A stretch of DNA of 64,000 nt from Kryptolebias marmoratus (lineage: Eukaryota; Chordata; Actinopteri; Cyprinodontiformes; Rivulidae), in the NCBI RefSeq assembly GCF_001649575.2, contig NC_051445.1, forward strand, positions 25,851,431 to 25,915,430, written 5' to 3'. Positions 11,126 to 21,427 of the stretch are shown in pieces. A model generated the notes under the pieces. That model did no database searches. It was not told the origin of the DNA and worked only from the letters and a program-made list of their open reading frames with translations. The translations under genes and the position numbers were made by a program. Position 1 is the first letter of the stretch. Every line of letters starts with the position of its first letter.

Positions 11126-11302
11126 GTTCGGCCCGATGCTGTAGCGTTCTGATGACAGAGAGTTTGTGTTCCAGAGGGTGGTGAGAGTCAAACAGAAGGT
11201 ACTGATCTGTGTGGGTTGGTTTCCTGTAGACTTCAATGTTGAGACTGTCCTCTCCTACCATGTGCACCAGACAGTCCAAGAAAGGCAGCTTGTTTTTTGA
11301 AG

Positions 11303-12300
11303 GTGATTATCTGTGGCCTTGGTCATCAAATGCATAATGTAACTGACCTTTGTACCAATGCCAACAAACATAAGCATTTTTCTAGCTATTATCAAATTGG
11401 TACCAATTTGTTTGATATATTGTTTGAAATATTTTTACTTTTATAAATAACTCATTGTAGACCTCATGATTTTGCAGCTCACTGTAACGTCTCATTTAGT
11501 ATCATTGAGCTTTTATGAATGTTGGTACTCTGCAAAATGTGCACGACTCGGCAGATGATATTGCTCAAAGCTTTTGATCCAAAATGGTTCTGGTTCTGAA
11601 CAACAGTTTCATCAGCTTTTGGAAGTTGTGAAATGCCTGGTCACAGACACAGACGGCACTGATTCCAGTGAGCTTTTAGTCACGTCTCCAGCATCAAGAG
11701 ATGGCAGTGAGTTTTCATTTTCAGTCTCACATTCAACAGCATCAGTGTGATCTCTGGAACATGTGATTCAGCTTCACTTCCTGTTTCAAAGCTGGTTTCA
11801 GATTTCTTCTCATCAAGAGGTTCTTTCTCATCTGCACGTTGATACGTCCTTTGTTAAACACAGGGTGGAAATAGAAAACTACGCATCTGTGCAAGTTGTA
11901 AGTGCAGCAGACTAAGGATGAAGTGAAACAACAAGTTGTCATCTGTTGGCAGTATTAGCATTGTTGAAGGCTAGCAGCACAGCAAAGTAACACATAATTT
12001 AACTACAGTTAAAGCATTAGGGACAACTGCTGAGTATCCCAAAATCAAAAGCAGTGTTAATTAATTTCATTTATATTGTTTAAAATCTAATTTTTAAATA
12101 CCCTTTAGGATATAATATTTATAATATTTAGATCTAAAGTAAAGATGTGTTTTTTTTGTTATTCATATCTTTGCTACCTTTACTCTTTCTACTCTCATTG
12201 TTTCTATTTACGAGTATTGATGACATTAACTTTGTTTTCTATTGTCTTCCACAGAAACTATATCAGGCCTAACACTTCTGTGTCTGTGTCTCCTTCTGGT
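11303..12300. other. Unassigned AT-rich sequence
   Basis: No gene recognised. The short open frame on the minus strand at 11742-11942 lacks motifs. Composition and repeat content are unremarkable. Confidence 0.35.
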
Positions 12301-12690
12301 CTTCTCAACACAAAGACAGTTGAGGCAGATGATCAACCCTCCTGGTTTTGGTTCTTCTGGAGGTTTTTACCTGTTAAAAGGGAGTCGGTTCTTTCCACTG
12401 TCGCCTCCTTGCTAGTTCAGGATTATGCCAAGATGAAGATTCAACAAAATCTGTTGGTTTCCATGGGGTAGACAACTTCTTTTTTTTAACTGGCATTTTG
12501 TAATATACTAAATCTAAATATGTAACTGGATTGACTGACTCTTTGTAATTGGATTTGAATCAAGATCTTTGGACTGAATTTATTGCATTTAATTATGAAT
12601 TGGACTTGTTACTAATTTGCATAGCACCCTAAGAAGACTTTTGCTGTCAATTGGCGCTATATGTTATAAATAAACTGAAAATATTGTTTA
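12300..12690 (+). repeat. Retroposon 3' region of the TTAAAAGGGAG / GGCGCTATA family
   Basis: The block holds ACCTGTTAAAAGGGAGT followed by TTTCCACTGTCGCCTCC (12368-12412), then an AT-rich stretch and CAATTGGCGCTATATG with AATAAA near 12669. In teleost genomes this succession is a common dispersed retroposon that ends in GGCGCTATATAAATAAAATTG. The 108-codon frame 12145-12471 crosses it and is not a host gene. A 3'-only piece of the same family lies inverted at 13478-13560. Confidence 0.55.
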
Positions 12691-12699
12691 ATTTTTGAA

Positions 12700-14100
12700 T
12701 GCCCAAAGAATTGTGATCTCCGTTCACACTAACAAAATTTGTGATTTAGATTTTAACAAGAATTGTACAATGTTGTGTAAATATGAAAATTAGGTGACAA
12801 GAAACTTAATGGCGTCTGTTATCAAACAATATATAACTCTTTGGCATTAACTCAGCGACCCACTCAGTTGACCACCGGATCATGAATGGATGGATTGCAT
12901 AGGGGGATATTTCTTTCTTTTGTTAAGCTGTCACCACTCTGTCTGGTGGAAACATGAAGCTGACAGCTGAAGATCTTGTTTGATCTCAGTCACAAACCCA
13001 CCATATCTGACTGCATGTTCCACTTAAATTACCTTTAAACTTTTAGAATTGCAGTGATTGTTTTCTTCACAAAACAAGTGTTTTTAGTGTTTGTCTTCAA
13101 TGTTGTGAGTTTAAATCAGGTATGTTTGATGTTGAACTACCTGCCCTCTTCGAGCCTATGTGAAAATGAGCTTGCTGACAGGCATAATTAACAAAGGATA
13201 TGTTTATAATTAGACTCACTTGAATTGTTATGAGTGCATGTGTCTCAGTGAGCTGCAGCATAGCTGCATCCTTGGTTTCAATGAGGAATGCAAGCAATCT
13301 TGGCTATCTGTCCTGGGAAAACTTGAGGGCAAATGTAGACACAGTTTCCCACACTGTGTCTGTGTTTGATAAGAAAAAAGAACAAAAAAAAAAAAACCTT
13401 AACAAAAACAAACCCCAACAACCAGCTCATAAATGATGCTATACTGTTACTACCGCAGTCACATAATTACAGGAACAATTCAATTCAGTTTATTTATATA
13501 GCTCCAATTCTCAACCCAAGTCATCTCAGGGAACTGTACAAAAACATTCACATACATTATAAAATGCCAATTAGTAAAAGTGATGTATCTAAGGAATCTT
13601 CACTTTGTCACAATCTCCCATCCTGAGAGCAGCACAGTGGCGACAGTGGAAAGAAACAACTATCTTTTAACAGGATCATTTTGATAAATGCATGGACCAG
13701 TTTTTCCACATCATTTTGGGACAAGATGTTTTAATTTGAGTGAAATTGTGCAGGTGGAAGAAAGTGGTCCTGGTAACATTTTTAATGTGGGGGTTAAATG
13801 ATGTGATGTGTTCGTTAGGCCATTGTCTGATGAACACGCCACATGCTCTTAATACTGATTATTCTAAAATCATTTACTGTCTATTGATAGCTGATATTGT
13901 GGAGTGTGATTGCACAGTCGAACTTTAGGAATTCTGCAATAACGTGTGTGCTATCAGGCTTGTAGGATGCTTGTAGTCATAATGTAGGGAGGAATGTGTC
14001 CTGGTCAGATTGTCAATCCATCAAATTTCTAAAACAATAATACTTATCCACAAATCACCAATTTATTGAACAACACTTACATGTCTTTGGATTGTGGGAC
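12700..14100. other. Largely unassigned sequence
   Basis: No gene is recognised, apart from the repeat fragment at 13478-13560. An A-rich run at 13373-13420 breaks open frames. The ATGAATGGATGG at about 12882-12893 could be a SINE-like tail remnant. Confidence 0.35.
13478..13560 (-). repeat. Inverted retroposon 3' tail fragment
   Basis: CAATTCAATTCAGTTTATTT followed by ATATAGCTCCAATTCTCAAC is the complement of the GGCGCTATATAAATAAAATTGAATTG tail of the family seen at 12300-12690. Only the terminal part is present. Confidence 0.6.
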
Positions 14101-14349
14101 TGTCATGAAGAGGTTTGGGAAGGACGAGCCTGACAAGGCAGCAAGAAAATTCAAAGATGACTAAGCACAAGGAGCACAGAGAGCAGGCAAACAAGAACAC
14201 AGGAAAACAGGCTGGTAACAAACATGTCTGTCATGGAGCGGCAAGTTGAGACCAGACTGAACACAAGAACTGTTTCTTACAAAAATAAGGAAGTCTTTTA
14301 CTAAATAAAAAGTCTGCATCCTTGGGTCCTAACTCACCACTTCATGACA
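14101..14349. mobile_element. 249-bp LTR-like or MITE-like element with inverted ends
   Basis: The left end TGTCATGAAG and the right end CTTCATGACA are perfect 10-bp inverted repeats, beginning with TG and ending with CA. Similarity extends weakly about 15 bp further. AATAAA lies at about 14302-14309, followed by AGTCTGCATCCTTGGGTCC, which resembles the end of the solo LTRs at 26695 and 36415. The flanking GGGAC and GGATG are not a clean target duplication. A short solo LTR is the favoured reading; a MITE is possible. Confidence 0.4.
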
Positions 14350-15077
14350 GGATGACAGACTCACAACAGGACCCAGCAGACTCCCAGCTCCTCGACCACC
14401 TGTCAGATGCAGAAATTTTACCCACTGAACTCCTCGCTTTCAGTTCACAACTCTGGAGGCTACTTTTTCCATCACCCACAATGTCGACCCAAAATATCAA
14501 CGGAGTCTGTCATTCTGTCATGGAATGACTGGCATTTTATAGCCTCAGTAAAAAACTACAAAGCAAGATCCTTGAACTTCCAATATAACCTGTTGTTATA
14601 AGACTGGCTTTTTGAGGACTTTTATATTATAGGCTACTCATCTTAATATTCTGGAGAGATAATATCACACTAACACAATCCCTTGTTCAAATCTTTTGTT
14701 TTTATCTGGAGTACTTTGTCTTGTTAGAAAGGAAAGGTTCTGTTACAAAGATAATGAGAAGTGTTTTAGTAAGTGCAACACCAATACACACCAAATTTAC
14801 TTAACACTTGAAAATAGGCCTGAGATGCCTTCTTTCCACTTCAGTGGATTAAAGCTGATCTACGACTGTTACACCTCTGAGGCGGCATGGGAGGTAGTCA
14901 CAGAGCTGAGCTGGCGAGTAGGTAGAGGTGGGGAATAGTGCATGCAACAGTACACTCTAACCAATGGCGCTATTGTTGCTCAACTGGGTCTGTGAAGCCA
15001 TCTTCATGTGTGTAAGTGCACATCATCACAGCACTCGACTGGCTTGATGTGTTTTGGAAGGACACAAGAACGCAGAC
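14350..15077. other. Unassigned sequence
   Basis: Nothing is recognised. Frames of 60-80 codons on the plus strand near 14322-14938 have no known motif. Confidence 0.3.
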
Positions 15078-15134
15078 TTGATGAGTACGCCACTCTTGAG
15101 TGGCGTACTCATCAAGAGTGGCGTACTCATCAAG
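15078..15134. repeat. 18-bp unit in inverted and direct copies (perfect hairpin)
   Basis: TTGATGAGTACGCCACTC (15078-15095) is followed, after TT, by two head-to-tail copies of its exact complement, GAGTGGCGTACTCATCAA (15098-15115 and 15116-15133). Including flanking bases, the first two units form a 19-bp perfect stem with a 2-base loop. The unit is richer in CpG than its surroundings. Confidence 0.9.
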
Positions 15135-15455
15135 ACCAAAGAAAAAAAACATATTTTGCACTTAACTGCAGCCAGAATTTGAGTTTTTTGTTTTTAACTA
15201 AAAAAAAAGAACATTTGCCTTTGTGGTGATTTACAGGGATGTTTTTTTCATCATATGTTGGGAGCTAGTAAGGACCCTGACTAAACGATCAACAAAACAC
15301 ATAAAGGATATAAATACAGATATTATATTGTTCCAAAAAATTACATGTTTCTAGATACATTATACTATAACAAGCATTGAATGAGTATGCACCAGCACTC
15401 CTGACAACTGTTTGTCCTACTTGTGCTGAGTGCTTGAAAGCTTTGCTGATGAACG

Positions 15456-15483
15456 CTGATGAAGAAAGGCAGAGGGTCGAAAC
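15456..15483 (+). ncRNA. Possible hammerhead-like motif
   Basis: CTGATGA (15456-15462) and CGAAAC (15478-15483) are separated by 15 bases, the two conserved blocks of a hammerhead core. The intervening bases do not form an obvious stem II, and helices I and III were not resolved. It may be a decayed retroposon tail or chance. Confidence 0.2.
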
Positions 15484-15766
15484 AACCCGATCCCATCAGC
15501 CTAACCTGCCTGTCTCTGGACTGCAGAAAGAATCAGGTTACAAGCAAAGCTCTGAGACCACAGAGACAACAGCATTGACCAAAGGTTTCATACTCAGAAA
15601 TGTTGTGTTCCAATATAAGTGTCTGCCTAATAATAATTATATACATACATGTATGTATATATAACAACATAAACACACAAAGAGCCTTCAAACTGATCTA
15701 TGCACCTTTTGAAGACGTTTAAACAACAGCTCCAAACAAATCCATGTTTGCAGCTCTGACACTTAC

Positions 15767-15862
15767 CTGGTACAACGTGTGGACCCCTGCTGCCTAAATG
15801 AAAAGCGTTTCCAGGCGGTAAGGTCCGATCTTCTGGTAGGGGAGCTTATGCTGTCCGTCCCG
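15767..15862 (-). CDS. Candidate 96-bp internal exon of an unidentified host gene
   Basis: On the minus strand the block is bounded by an AG acceptor (complement of CT at 15863-15864), preceded by a T-rich tract (CTTTTTATTTATTTTTTC), and by a consensus donor, CCAG followed by GTAAGTG at 15766-15760. One frame is open through all 96 bases, beginning at the third codon position and ending after the second. It reads GTDSISSPTRRSDLTAWKRF and then SFRQQGSTRCTR; the other two frames contain stops. The length is divisible by three, so it could be skipped without a frameshift. It has several CpGs in an AT-rich surrounding. I do not recognise the peptide. Joining it directly to the putative first exon at 20352 would hit a stop, so another exon must lie between, or one call is wrong. 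A non-coding exon is the alternative. Confidence 0.4.
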
Positions 15863-16590
15863 CTCCAACAATGATTTTTATGAAAAAATAAATAAAAAGA
15901 CAACAAATGAAGAAAATACATAAACTGCCCATTTTAAAACTCAGTTTAACACAAGAAACTGACCTAAACTTACTAGTCAAAGCTACCTGAGTGTCTCTGT
16001 GTTTCACCTATGGAAGGCACATTTCATTCTGTATCTAATAATGTTTCCACAAACAAGCATGCAAATAAAAATGCAAAGAACACCATTATTAAGTCGATTC
16101 AACTGAAATGCTCTGCAAAGACTACCTAGACTTGAAAACACAATCTGACCCAGATGTTTTCTTCTCTGTCTTTCTGTACATGTGACAACTTGAGGAGATG
16201 GGGNNNNNNNNNNNNNNNNNNNNNNNNNNNNNNNNNNNNNNNNNNNNNNNNNCCGGTGTGGATCTGCACCAACCAACACCTTCTTAATGTTGTCACTAAA
16301 TGTTCCACACCTCTTTAACAACATATAAATCACATGCTCATGCTGACAAATTCTTCCAGAGACATTCAGAAGATGTTTTATGCAGATAAAAAAAATATAT
16401 ACTAGTCTCATAATTACAAAAAGGTCAAACTAAGTGTGATTTTTAAGGATCTGATAATAAAAATGATCTGATCCTCCCCAGGTGTTAAAACTAGATAACA
16501 GCAGCACAACATATTATGTCTTAGGATTTAACAAAATCCTAAAACATTATATTATACTTTTTCACCTATTGAGTTGACAATTTGTGGCTG
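15863..16590. other. Unassigned sequence including a 49-base gap
   Basis: AT-rich and repeat-poor, with an N run at 16204-16252. No gene recognised. Long minus-strand frames here pass through the gap and are not supported. Confidence 0.35.
16204..16252. other. Assembly gap (49 N)
   Basis: Run of N. Confidence 1.
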
Positions 16591-17860
16591 TGTTTGGGTT
16601 TATTATCCGGCTGCATGACCAAGTTTGGTCCAAGATTCAGCTGTCAGACAGATGATCTCACATTTGACTGTAGAGTCCTTTGGCCTACAGAGGAGTTCCT
16701 GATTGACCCAATGAGTGCAAGGTGCCCAGATCCAAAACGAGCCCAAATCATGCTGCCGTGCATTATGACCATACATCTATTTTCAACAGCAAGAAAAGAA
16801 GTCTGGTTGCCCCTTTTATTTTTTAAAGCTCTCTACTTTGGTCATGCCAGTCTAGTTGCCTCTTGACAACATCTCCTTATTGTTCAGTCTGTCTCTTGTC
16901 CTGTCATGAACTTTAGTAGTTGGTATTCATGAGGGAGTCTCCTGAATGTATTGTGGGGGTATGTATTCACGGGGGGGGGGTTCTCAGTGTTCTCCTGAGT
17001 TGCAGAGGCTTGCAGCACTGTCGCTTCAGTTTTAAACATGTTCAAATCTGTGTGACAACTTTTCTCTCAAAACAGACACAAAATTATTGTAGGAGTCTCT
17101 GACCCACATGCAAGGCAAATATCCAGGTCGAAAAGCCACGCTGATAATATATAATAATGATTGAAAAATGGGTCCAAATCTGCCTATCTTCATTTCAAAA
17201 CTGCAGATTAAACCATAAATGTGAGGGCCGCTGCCAACACAGCGAACCCAGGTGAGGAACAAAATGATGTAAATGGCCAATAATACACTTTAACAAACCA
17301 TGAATATAAATACAGGCTGAGATTTAAAAAAAAGGCTTTTCAAAATGCTGCCACACAGCTCATTGGTCACTTGTGGAGTGCAATGAGACTGCAGATGAAA
17401 ATTCATTTATTTTTCCCATAATGTCCCCACAATTTTGAGGGATTATTTTTCACCAATAAATCTCAGAGAGGTACCACCTTTAACATTTAATTTGCTATAA
17501 GAGAAGTCTCTGATGTACTTTTTCTGAGCATTGAACAGTTTGATATCAAGGTGAGTTTCTGACATTTCTAAATAAATGTTCACGCCGCTGAATAAATGAA
17601 TCTAAACACTTTGGAAATGTCTTCAGTTCCTTCTGAAAATGATGGGCAGCCCAAGTTGCTTCTCTAAGACAATTTCTGATGTCTTTCCTCTTTGGCGTTT
17701 TGCTACCACACACCTGAATGCTGCAGATCATAAAACTGACAAAACATCTGCTGTTACTGAGGCGCTCACACTCACTGTAACGCTCAGGTAATCAGGAAGG
17801 ACAGAAAACACACTGCCTTCTGTGGTTTGGGTTGTTTCTCTGATAGCCCTGTGCAAAGCT
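16590..17860 (-). pseudogene. Tc1-like relic split by about 560 bp of other sequence
   Basis: Two blocks belong to one minus-strand Tc1-like copy. Block one (about 16600-16905) is the complement of the DDE region; plus-strand landmarks are TTCAGCTGTCAGACAGATGA, TCTCACATTTGACTGTAGAG and GAGTTCCTGATTGACCCAAT. Block two (about 17520-17860) is the complement of the helix-turn-helix and 5' end; landmarks are GATGGGCAGCCCAAGTTGCT, TCTCTAAGACAATTTCTGAT and GTCTTTCCTCTTTGGCG. It is the same family as 2455-3245, in opposite orientation. Sequence 16950-17510 between the blocks is not recognisable as Tc1, and includes a G-run at 16971-16980. The coding potential is destroyed. Confidence 0.7.
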
Positions 17861-18726
17861 CCACTCTGAGACAGTAAGATAAATGTCCTGTCAGTGCTCT
17901 CTGGTGGACAGACTATCATCAGGATGCTTTGTGTAAATATCTCAGAGTTTGGCGCCTTTAATATCTGCAGTTCTGTGTGACGTTTAAACCTCATTAGTTC
18001 AGTGGTGCATCTGCTATAAAGTGAGGACTAGTCTACGTCTTCTCGTCAAACTAAGTCCACAGCACATGAGCCGCTGTTAGGAAGTGTCCATGTGTGTCCA
18101 CTCTGTTCACTGTCAAGGTGTTAATTTAAAAAAAATCTAATCTGGCAAATTTGTGAAGCAGAGAGCTAATGTATCAGTGTCAGAAAAGAAAAAAAGAATC
18201 AATCCAGTTTAATAACAGTTCAATAACAGTTTAACTAGACAGTGTTAGTTTAATACTCATCGTTTTGTTGTGATAAGTGCAGGTAATGTTTGTGTAGTCT
18301 CAACTGACTCCTTGTTGTGTGATAGCAGCAAATCATGTGTCTCATTCATAAAGCAGTGTGTCAAAAAATTAAATTATGTCATTTGACATTTCCCAGCAAA
18401 ATAGGAGAAAGCCACAGCTGTATTCTACTGATAGACCAAGTGTCCCTGACCCGTTTTATGGAAGCCGCCATGTTGTATTTTTGGAACAAGCGTCTGCGCT
18501 CCAAAAGGTGTGGGTCTTGCACACAATCACAGTGTTACAGGACCTTTCTTTTAAAGTGTGAAACTACTAATAACGGCTAAGATTGTTAGAAAAGATAAAA
18601 TGAACTAAGGTATGTTTTTACTGTAGAACGAAGGGAATGTTCTGTTCGTTCACGAGGAGGGAACCAGCCGACAGGGAACCTTCTCTGGCTTCATCTTCTG
18701 GGTTCTCTTCTGACGTCTACCTATGG
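17861..18726. other. Unassigned sequence
   Basis: No gene recognised. Short plus-strand frames at 18335-18580 have no motif. Confidence 0.3.
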
Positions 18727-18951
18727 CAGGGGTGTCAAACTCCCTGCCTTCGGGGCCACCGTCCTGAAAGTTTTAGCTGTTTCCTGCTCCAACACACCTG
18801 ATTCAAATGTTTTAATTACCTCCTCGCCAAATCATCAAGTTCTCCAGGAGCACGGCAACAAGTCATCCATTTAAACCAGGTGTTTTAAAGCAAGAACACG
18901 TCTAAAACATGCAGGGGAGCGGCCCCCGAGGAATGGAGTCTGACACCTGTG
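18727..18951. mobile_element. 225-bp hAT-type MITE
   Basis: The ends CAGGGGTGTCAAACTCC (left) and GGAGTCTGACACCTGTG (right) are inverted repeats of the type found in teleost hAT-derived miniature elements. The interior is a long imperfect palindrome (CTGCTCCAACACACCTGATT on the left, ACCAGGTGTTTTAAAGCAAG on the right). The flanking octamers ACCTATGG and GTCTATGG match at 6 of 8 positions, fitting the 8-bp target duplication of hAT elements. It encodes nothing. Confidence 0.8.
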
Positions 18952-20351
18952 GTCTATGGGAAAGACTTAAGCATAACAGGTTAACGTCCTTATAAACATA
19001 AACTACAATTAGCAAACGTTTTGTAACTTTCAATTTTGTAGACGTTAGAACCAGTTGTGATTGTGTCAGTAAACAGTACAGAACTGCATTTATTCACAAA
19101 AAAAACCCCAAAAACCCTCGCTCAGTTCAGTTCTTTCTGAAATTTCCCTTTAAACAACAAGAAATGTGTTTTTTAAATGAATGCTTACACAATAAAATAT
19201 TTTCCCACATTTAAAAAAAATCACATTCTATAATATAATTCATTCTTTCAGGATGTGGAGAGATAAACCACAATACAGTTCTTTTGTTTTTAAGTGTAGT
19301 TTTTTTTTTTTTTGCAAAACACCGGGCAGATGCATCCACTTCAGACACATGAAGATATCGTAAAGCCTCCTCGTTGCCGTTTCAAAGCTCCACTTCTCCA
19401 AAGACCACACCTGGGACCATCCTGAACACATCCAGCAGGTGTGTCAACACTTAGCTGCCTAATTGCCAACTCACCAATCACTGACAGGCACTACAGTGAT
19501 GCAGAGGCTAGGGCGTCCTTCCCATGATGCATTGCACCTGAGGATACAGCCTGTGATGTTGGGGATATCTTGGACCAGGTCAGGCCAGGTGGAGGGGCTT
19601 GTCTTGTTGTGGTCCTATGGGTACTTTAAGTGTGTAAAGCCTGCACTGTAAGGAACATTAGGATAGTTTGTTCTGACTTCCATCTTGTCATTCTTGCGTA
19701 AAATGCAATAAAAAAAAACATCTTTTTATCTGCAGTGCTTGTGTAGTTCATCTGTATACCTCCCTTGTAATGAAGACAGTAAAAGTGCTAAAAGCGTTTA
19801 AGGTTTGTGTAAATGATAAAAAAACAGATTATCTGAACAAACCGTGAGCAAATCTAAGGTGTGTGAGTGTGTGTGTGATTGTGCTGAGTGTGTGAAGCGT
19901 TTGGACAACAGAAAACGGGGTCTCTGTTTCAGAACAGTGTAAGGAATGATGACACCTGTAAAGAGCTGAACCCAGGTAAATAGTTGGAGCAGAGCAGGCC
20001 TGTTTGTTCACAGAAAGAACCGGGTTAGAACTCAGACTTTGAACCCTTCAGCATCAGGTCCGACACAAAACGAAAGGTTCGGCTCCTGCTGAGAAAAGTC
20101 CACTTAGCTTAGCAGGCTAAAGTGCTCCTGTTTGTGGACCTCTCACGTTGTTGACAGCTAACCAGCCACAGGACAGACAACTGGCTGTCCAGATGATGTC
20201 CTCGCGTTTGGGTGGAATTTGAATGGGTCAGTTCTCATTTTGTTCATCCAGAAATGAAGATTTATTCAATTCATTTTGCCAGACGTTTGTTAATAAAATT
20301 CGGCGACGGATACACAGACAACACAAGCAGCTCGATGGAGCCGTAACTTAC
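18952..20351. other. Putative first-intron side sequence, no exon recognised
   Basis: If the exon at 20352 is real, this is intron. It contains T12 at 19301-19312 and a region of moderate G+C at 20060-20340 that continues the CpG-enriched zone. No additional exon with both splice sites was found. The 60-codon frame 19829-20011 has no motif. Confidence 0.35.
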
Positions 20352-20585
20352 CAGTTTGAGGAGGAATGAGCTCCTTTTTCATCTCGGTCAGATGCAGACC
20401 GACACACGGCTACATGTGTCCACAAGTGTCGGTGTTTTCACAGTCAGAGTCCACGAAACCAGAAGGTGATGATCCGCAAGTGAGGGAAAACGGACCCTCT
20501 TCCGGTTTGAGCGGTCCTACAGTTAAACCCCACAAAGCCTGAAAACAAGCCGCACACGCTTATAGTACACAAGGAATCTGAAAAC
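20170..20585 (-). promoter_or_regulatory. CpG-enriched putative promoter
   Basis: CpG dinucleotides are frequent here (for example TTCGGCGACGG near 20300, TTCCGGTTTGAGCGG near 20500, GCCGCACACGC near 20550), but rare in most of the window. On the minus strand CCGGAAG at 20501-20495 is an ETS-type motif, common in TATA-less promoters. No TATA box is evident. The putative first exon lies inside this zone. Confidence 0.5.
20352..20530 (-). CDS. Candidate 5' exon (5' UTR plus first codons) of an unidentified minus-strand gene
   Basis: On the minus strand a start codon at 20382-20380 in a purine context (ACCGAGATGA) opens MKKELIPPQT plus one base, and ends at a consensus donor: ACTG followed by GTAAGT (20351-20346). 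An in-frame TAG 27 bases upstream of the ATG supports it as the real start. The upstream part, to about 20530, would be 5' UTR; its start is not determined. The zone 20170-20580 is visibly richer in CpG than the rest of the window, as expected for a vertebrate CpG-island promoter. The N-terminal decapeptide is too short to identify a protein. The next exon is not certain. Confidence 0.5.
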
Positions 20586-20693
20586 ATTCCTCCATTAAAA
20601 GCATATCACTAATCTCTCTAAAATACGCTAAAGCCATGTTTGTTTTTCATTTGAGGTGTCCAGAAAAAGAGCAGAGTGAGACCTCTGCTAGCT

Positions 20694-20790
20694 TCTTCTT
20701 CTTCTTTTTTAACCGCCAAGCAGAGATTCTTCTATAAATCTCTGGCTCCATCTAGTGGACAATCGTGGAAGCTCGGACATCTCCTAAAAC
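20694..20790 (-). repeat. Short repeat with AAGAAGAAG tail
   Basis: The plus strand reads CTTCTTCTTCTTC followed by TTTTTTAACCGCC and CTCCATCTAGTGGACAATCG. On the minus strand it ends in an AAGAAGAAG tail, typical of some teleost SINE-like repeats. It sits just upstream of the candidate promoter. Confidence 0.35.
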
Positions 20791-21128
20791 GCAATTTCCG
20801 ATGAGGTCTAATTAAAATAAAAAGTGTTAGAATAAAAACATAAACTTCTAATTATAAAATAATATTGATTAAAGGCTACAGATATACATTTACTGCAGTT
20901 AGTGAACAGTGTTGCTGTAACCACCTGATTCTTGAAAAATACAATAATTATCTACTCAAATGTTCGTTAAGCTTACATAAGGAAACAGTAAGATTTGACT
21001 TTAGTACCTGGTGAGAAAAAAAACCCATCAGTCTATAGATAGATAGAAAGATCTCTACTGTTTTCTTGGGAAGACTCCTCAAGGGATAATAAAATTCCAG
21101 CAGAATTGCACAGGTGAGCAAAAAGCAA

Positions 21129-21185
21129 AATAAATAAATAAATAACAAACCAAGTTAATAAATAAATATATATATATATATATAC
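21129..21185. repeat. AAAT and AT simple repeats
   Basis: AAATAAATAAATAA is followed by ATATATATATATATATA (21167-21184). Confidence 0.85.
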
Positions 21186-21290
21186 CGGAATGTGGCAAGA
21201 TTGTTGGTCTGAGTATCTCAGAAACTGTTGACCTACCTGGATTTTCACACGCAACCATCTCTAGGGTTTACAGAGACTCTTCAGACCAGG
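21186..21290 (+). pseudogene. Tc1-like fragment, helix-turn-helix part (third family)
   Basis: CAAGATTGTTGGTCTGAGTA, TCTCAGAAACTGTTGACCTA and ACCATCTCTAGGGTTTACAG form the helix-turn-helix start of a well-known teleost Tc1-like transposase. Only about 100 bp remain. Confidence 0.65.
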
Positions 21291-21395
21291 TAGTGTTTTT
21301 TTTTCAATGTCTTTATGTCCAATTTTGATGTTTTTCAATTGAAGCTTCAGTTTCCTGTTCTTAGCTGACAGGAGGGGCTTCACTGTGTAAATGCA
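21291..21395 (-). pseudogene. Tc1-like fragment of the same family, inverted
   Basis: TCAGTTTCCTGTTCTTAGCT followed by GACAGGAGGGGCTTCA, and upstream TGTCCAATTTTGATG, is the complement of the linker region of the same transposase family as 21186-21290. The two pieces face each other across a T-run, so the locus was rearranged by an inversion, or two copies were trimmed. Confidence 0.6.
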
Positions 21396-21427
21396 TTCAC
21401 ATGGTTGTTTCCAGGTTTATAGTTTCT

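Larger units (their letters stand above)
10226..11302 (-). pseudogene. Penelope-like element copy 2: RT fragment, assembly gap and 3' tail
   Basis: Minus-strand frame 11126-11297 reads KLPFLDCLVHM, then EVYRKPTHTDQYLLFDSHHP and LEHKLSVIRTLQHRAE, the segment after the catalytic YADD region of Penelope-like reverse transcriptase. It is better preserved than copy 1. The 5' end is cut at about 11300. Positions 10373-11125 are N, hiding the thumb and GIY-YIG endonuclease. Left of the gap lies the 3' tail: on the minus strand, CGGATGAGAAGCGAAACGTC (about 10335-10316), then an A/T-rich stretch and TGGCCTGGATGACTGAGAAT at about 10256-10237. Gap size may not equal true length. Confidence 0.8.

Noticed and set aside
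10344..11279. Open frames of 260-311 codons on both strands
   Set aside because: They consist almost entirely of X from the N gap. Only the 11126-11297 part is real Penelope-like coding sequence.
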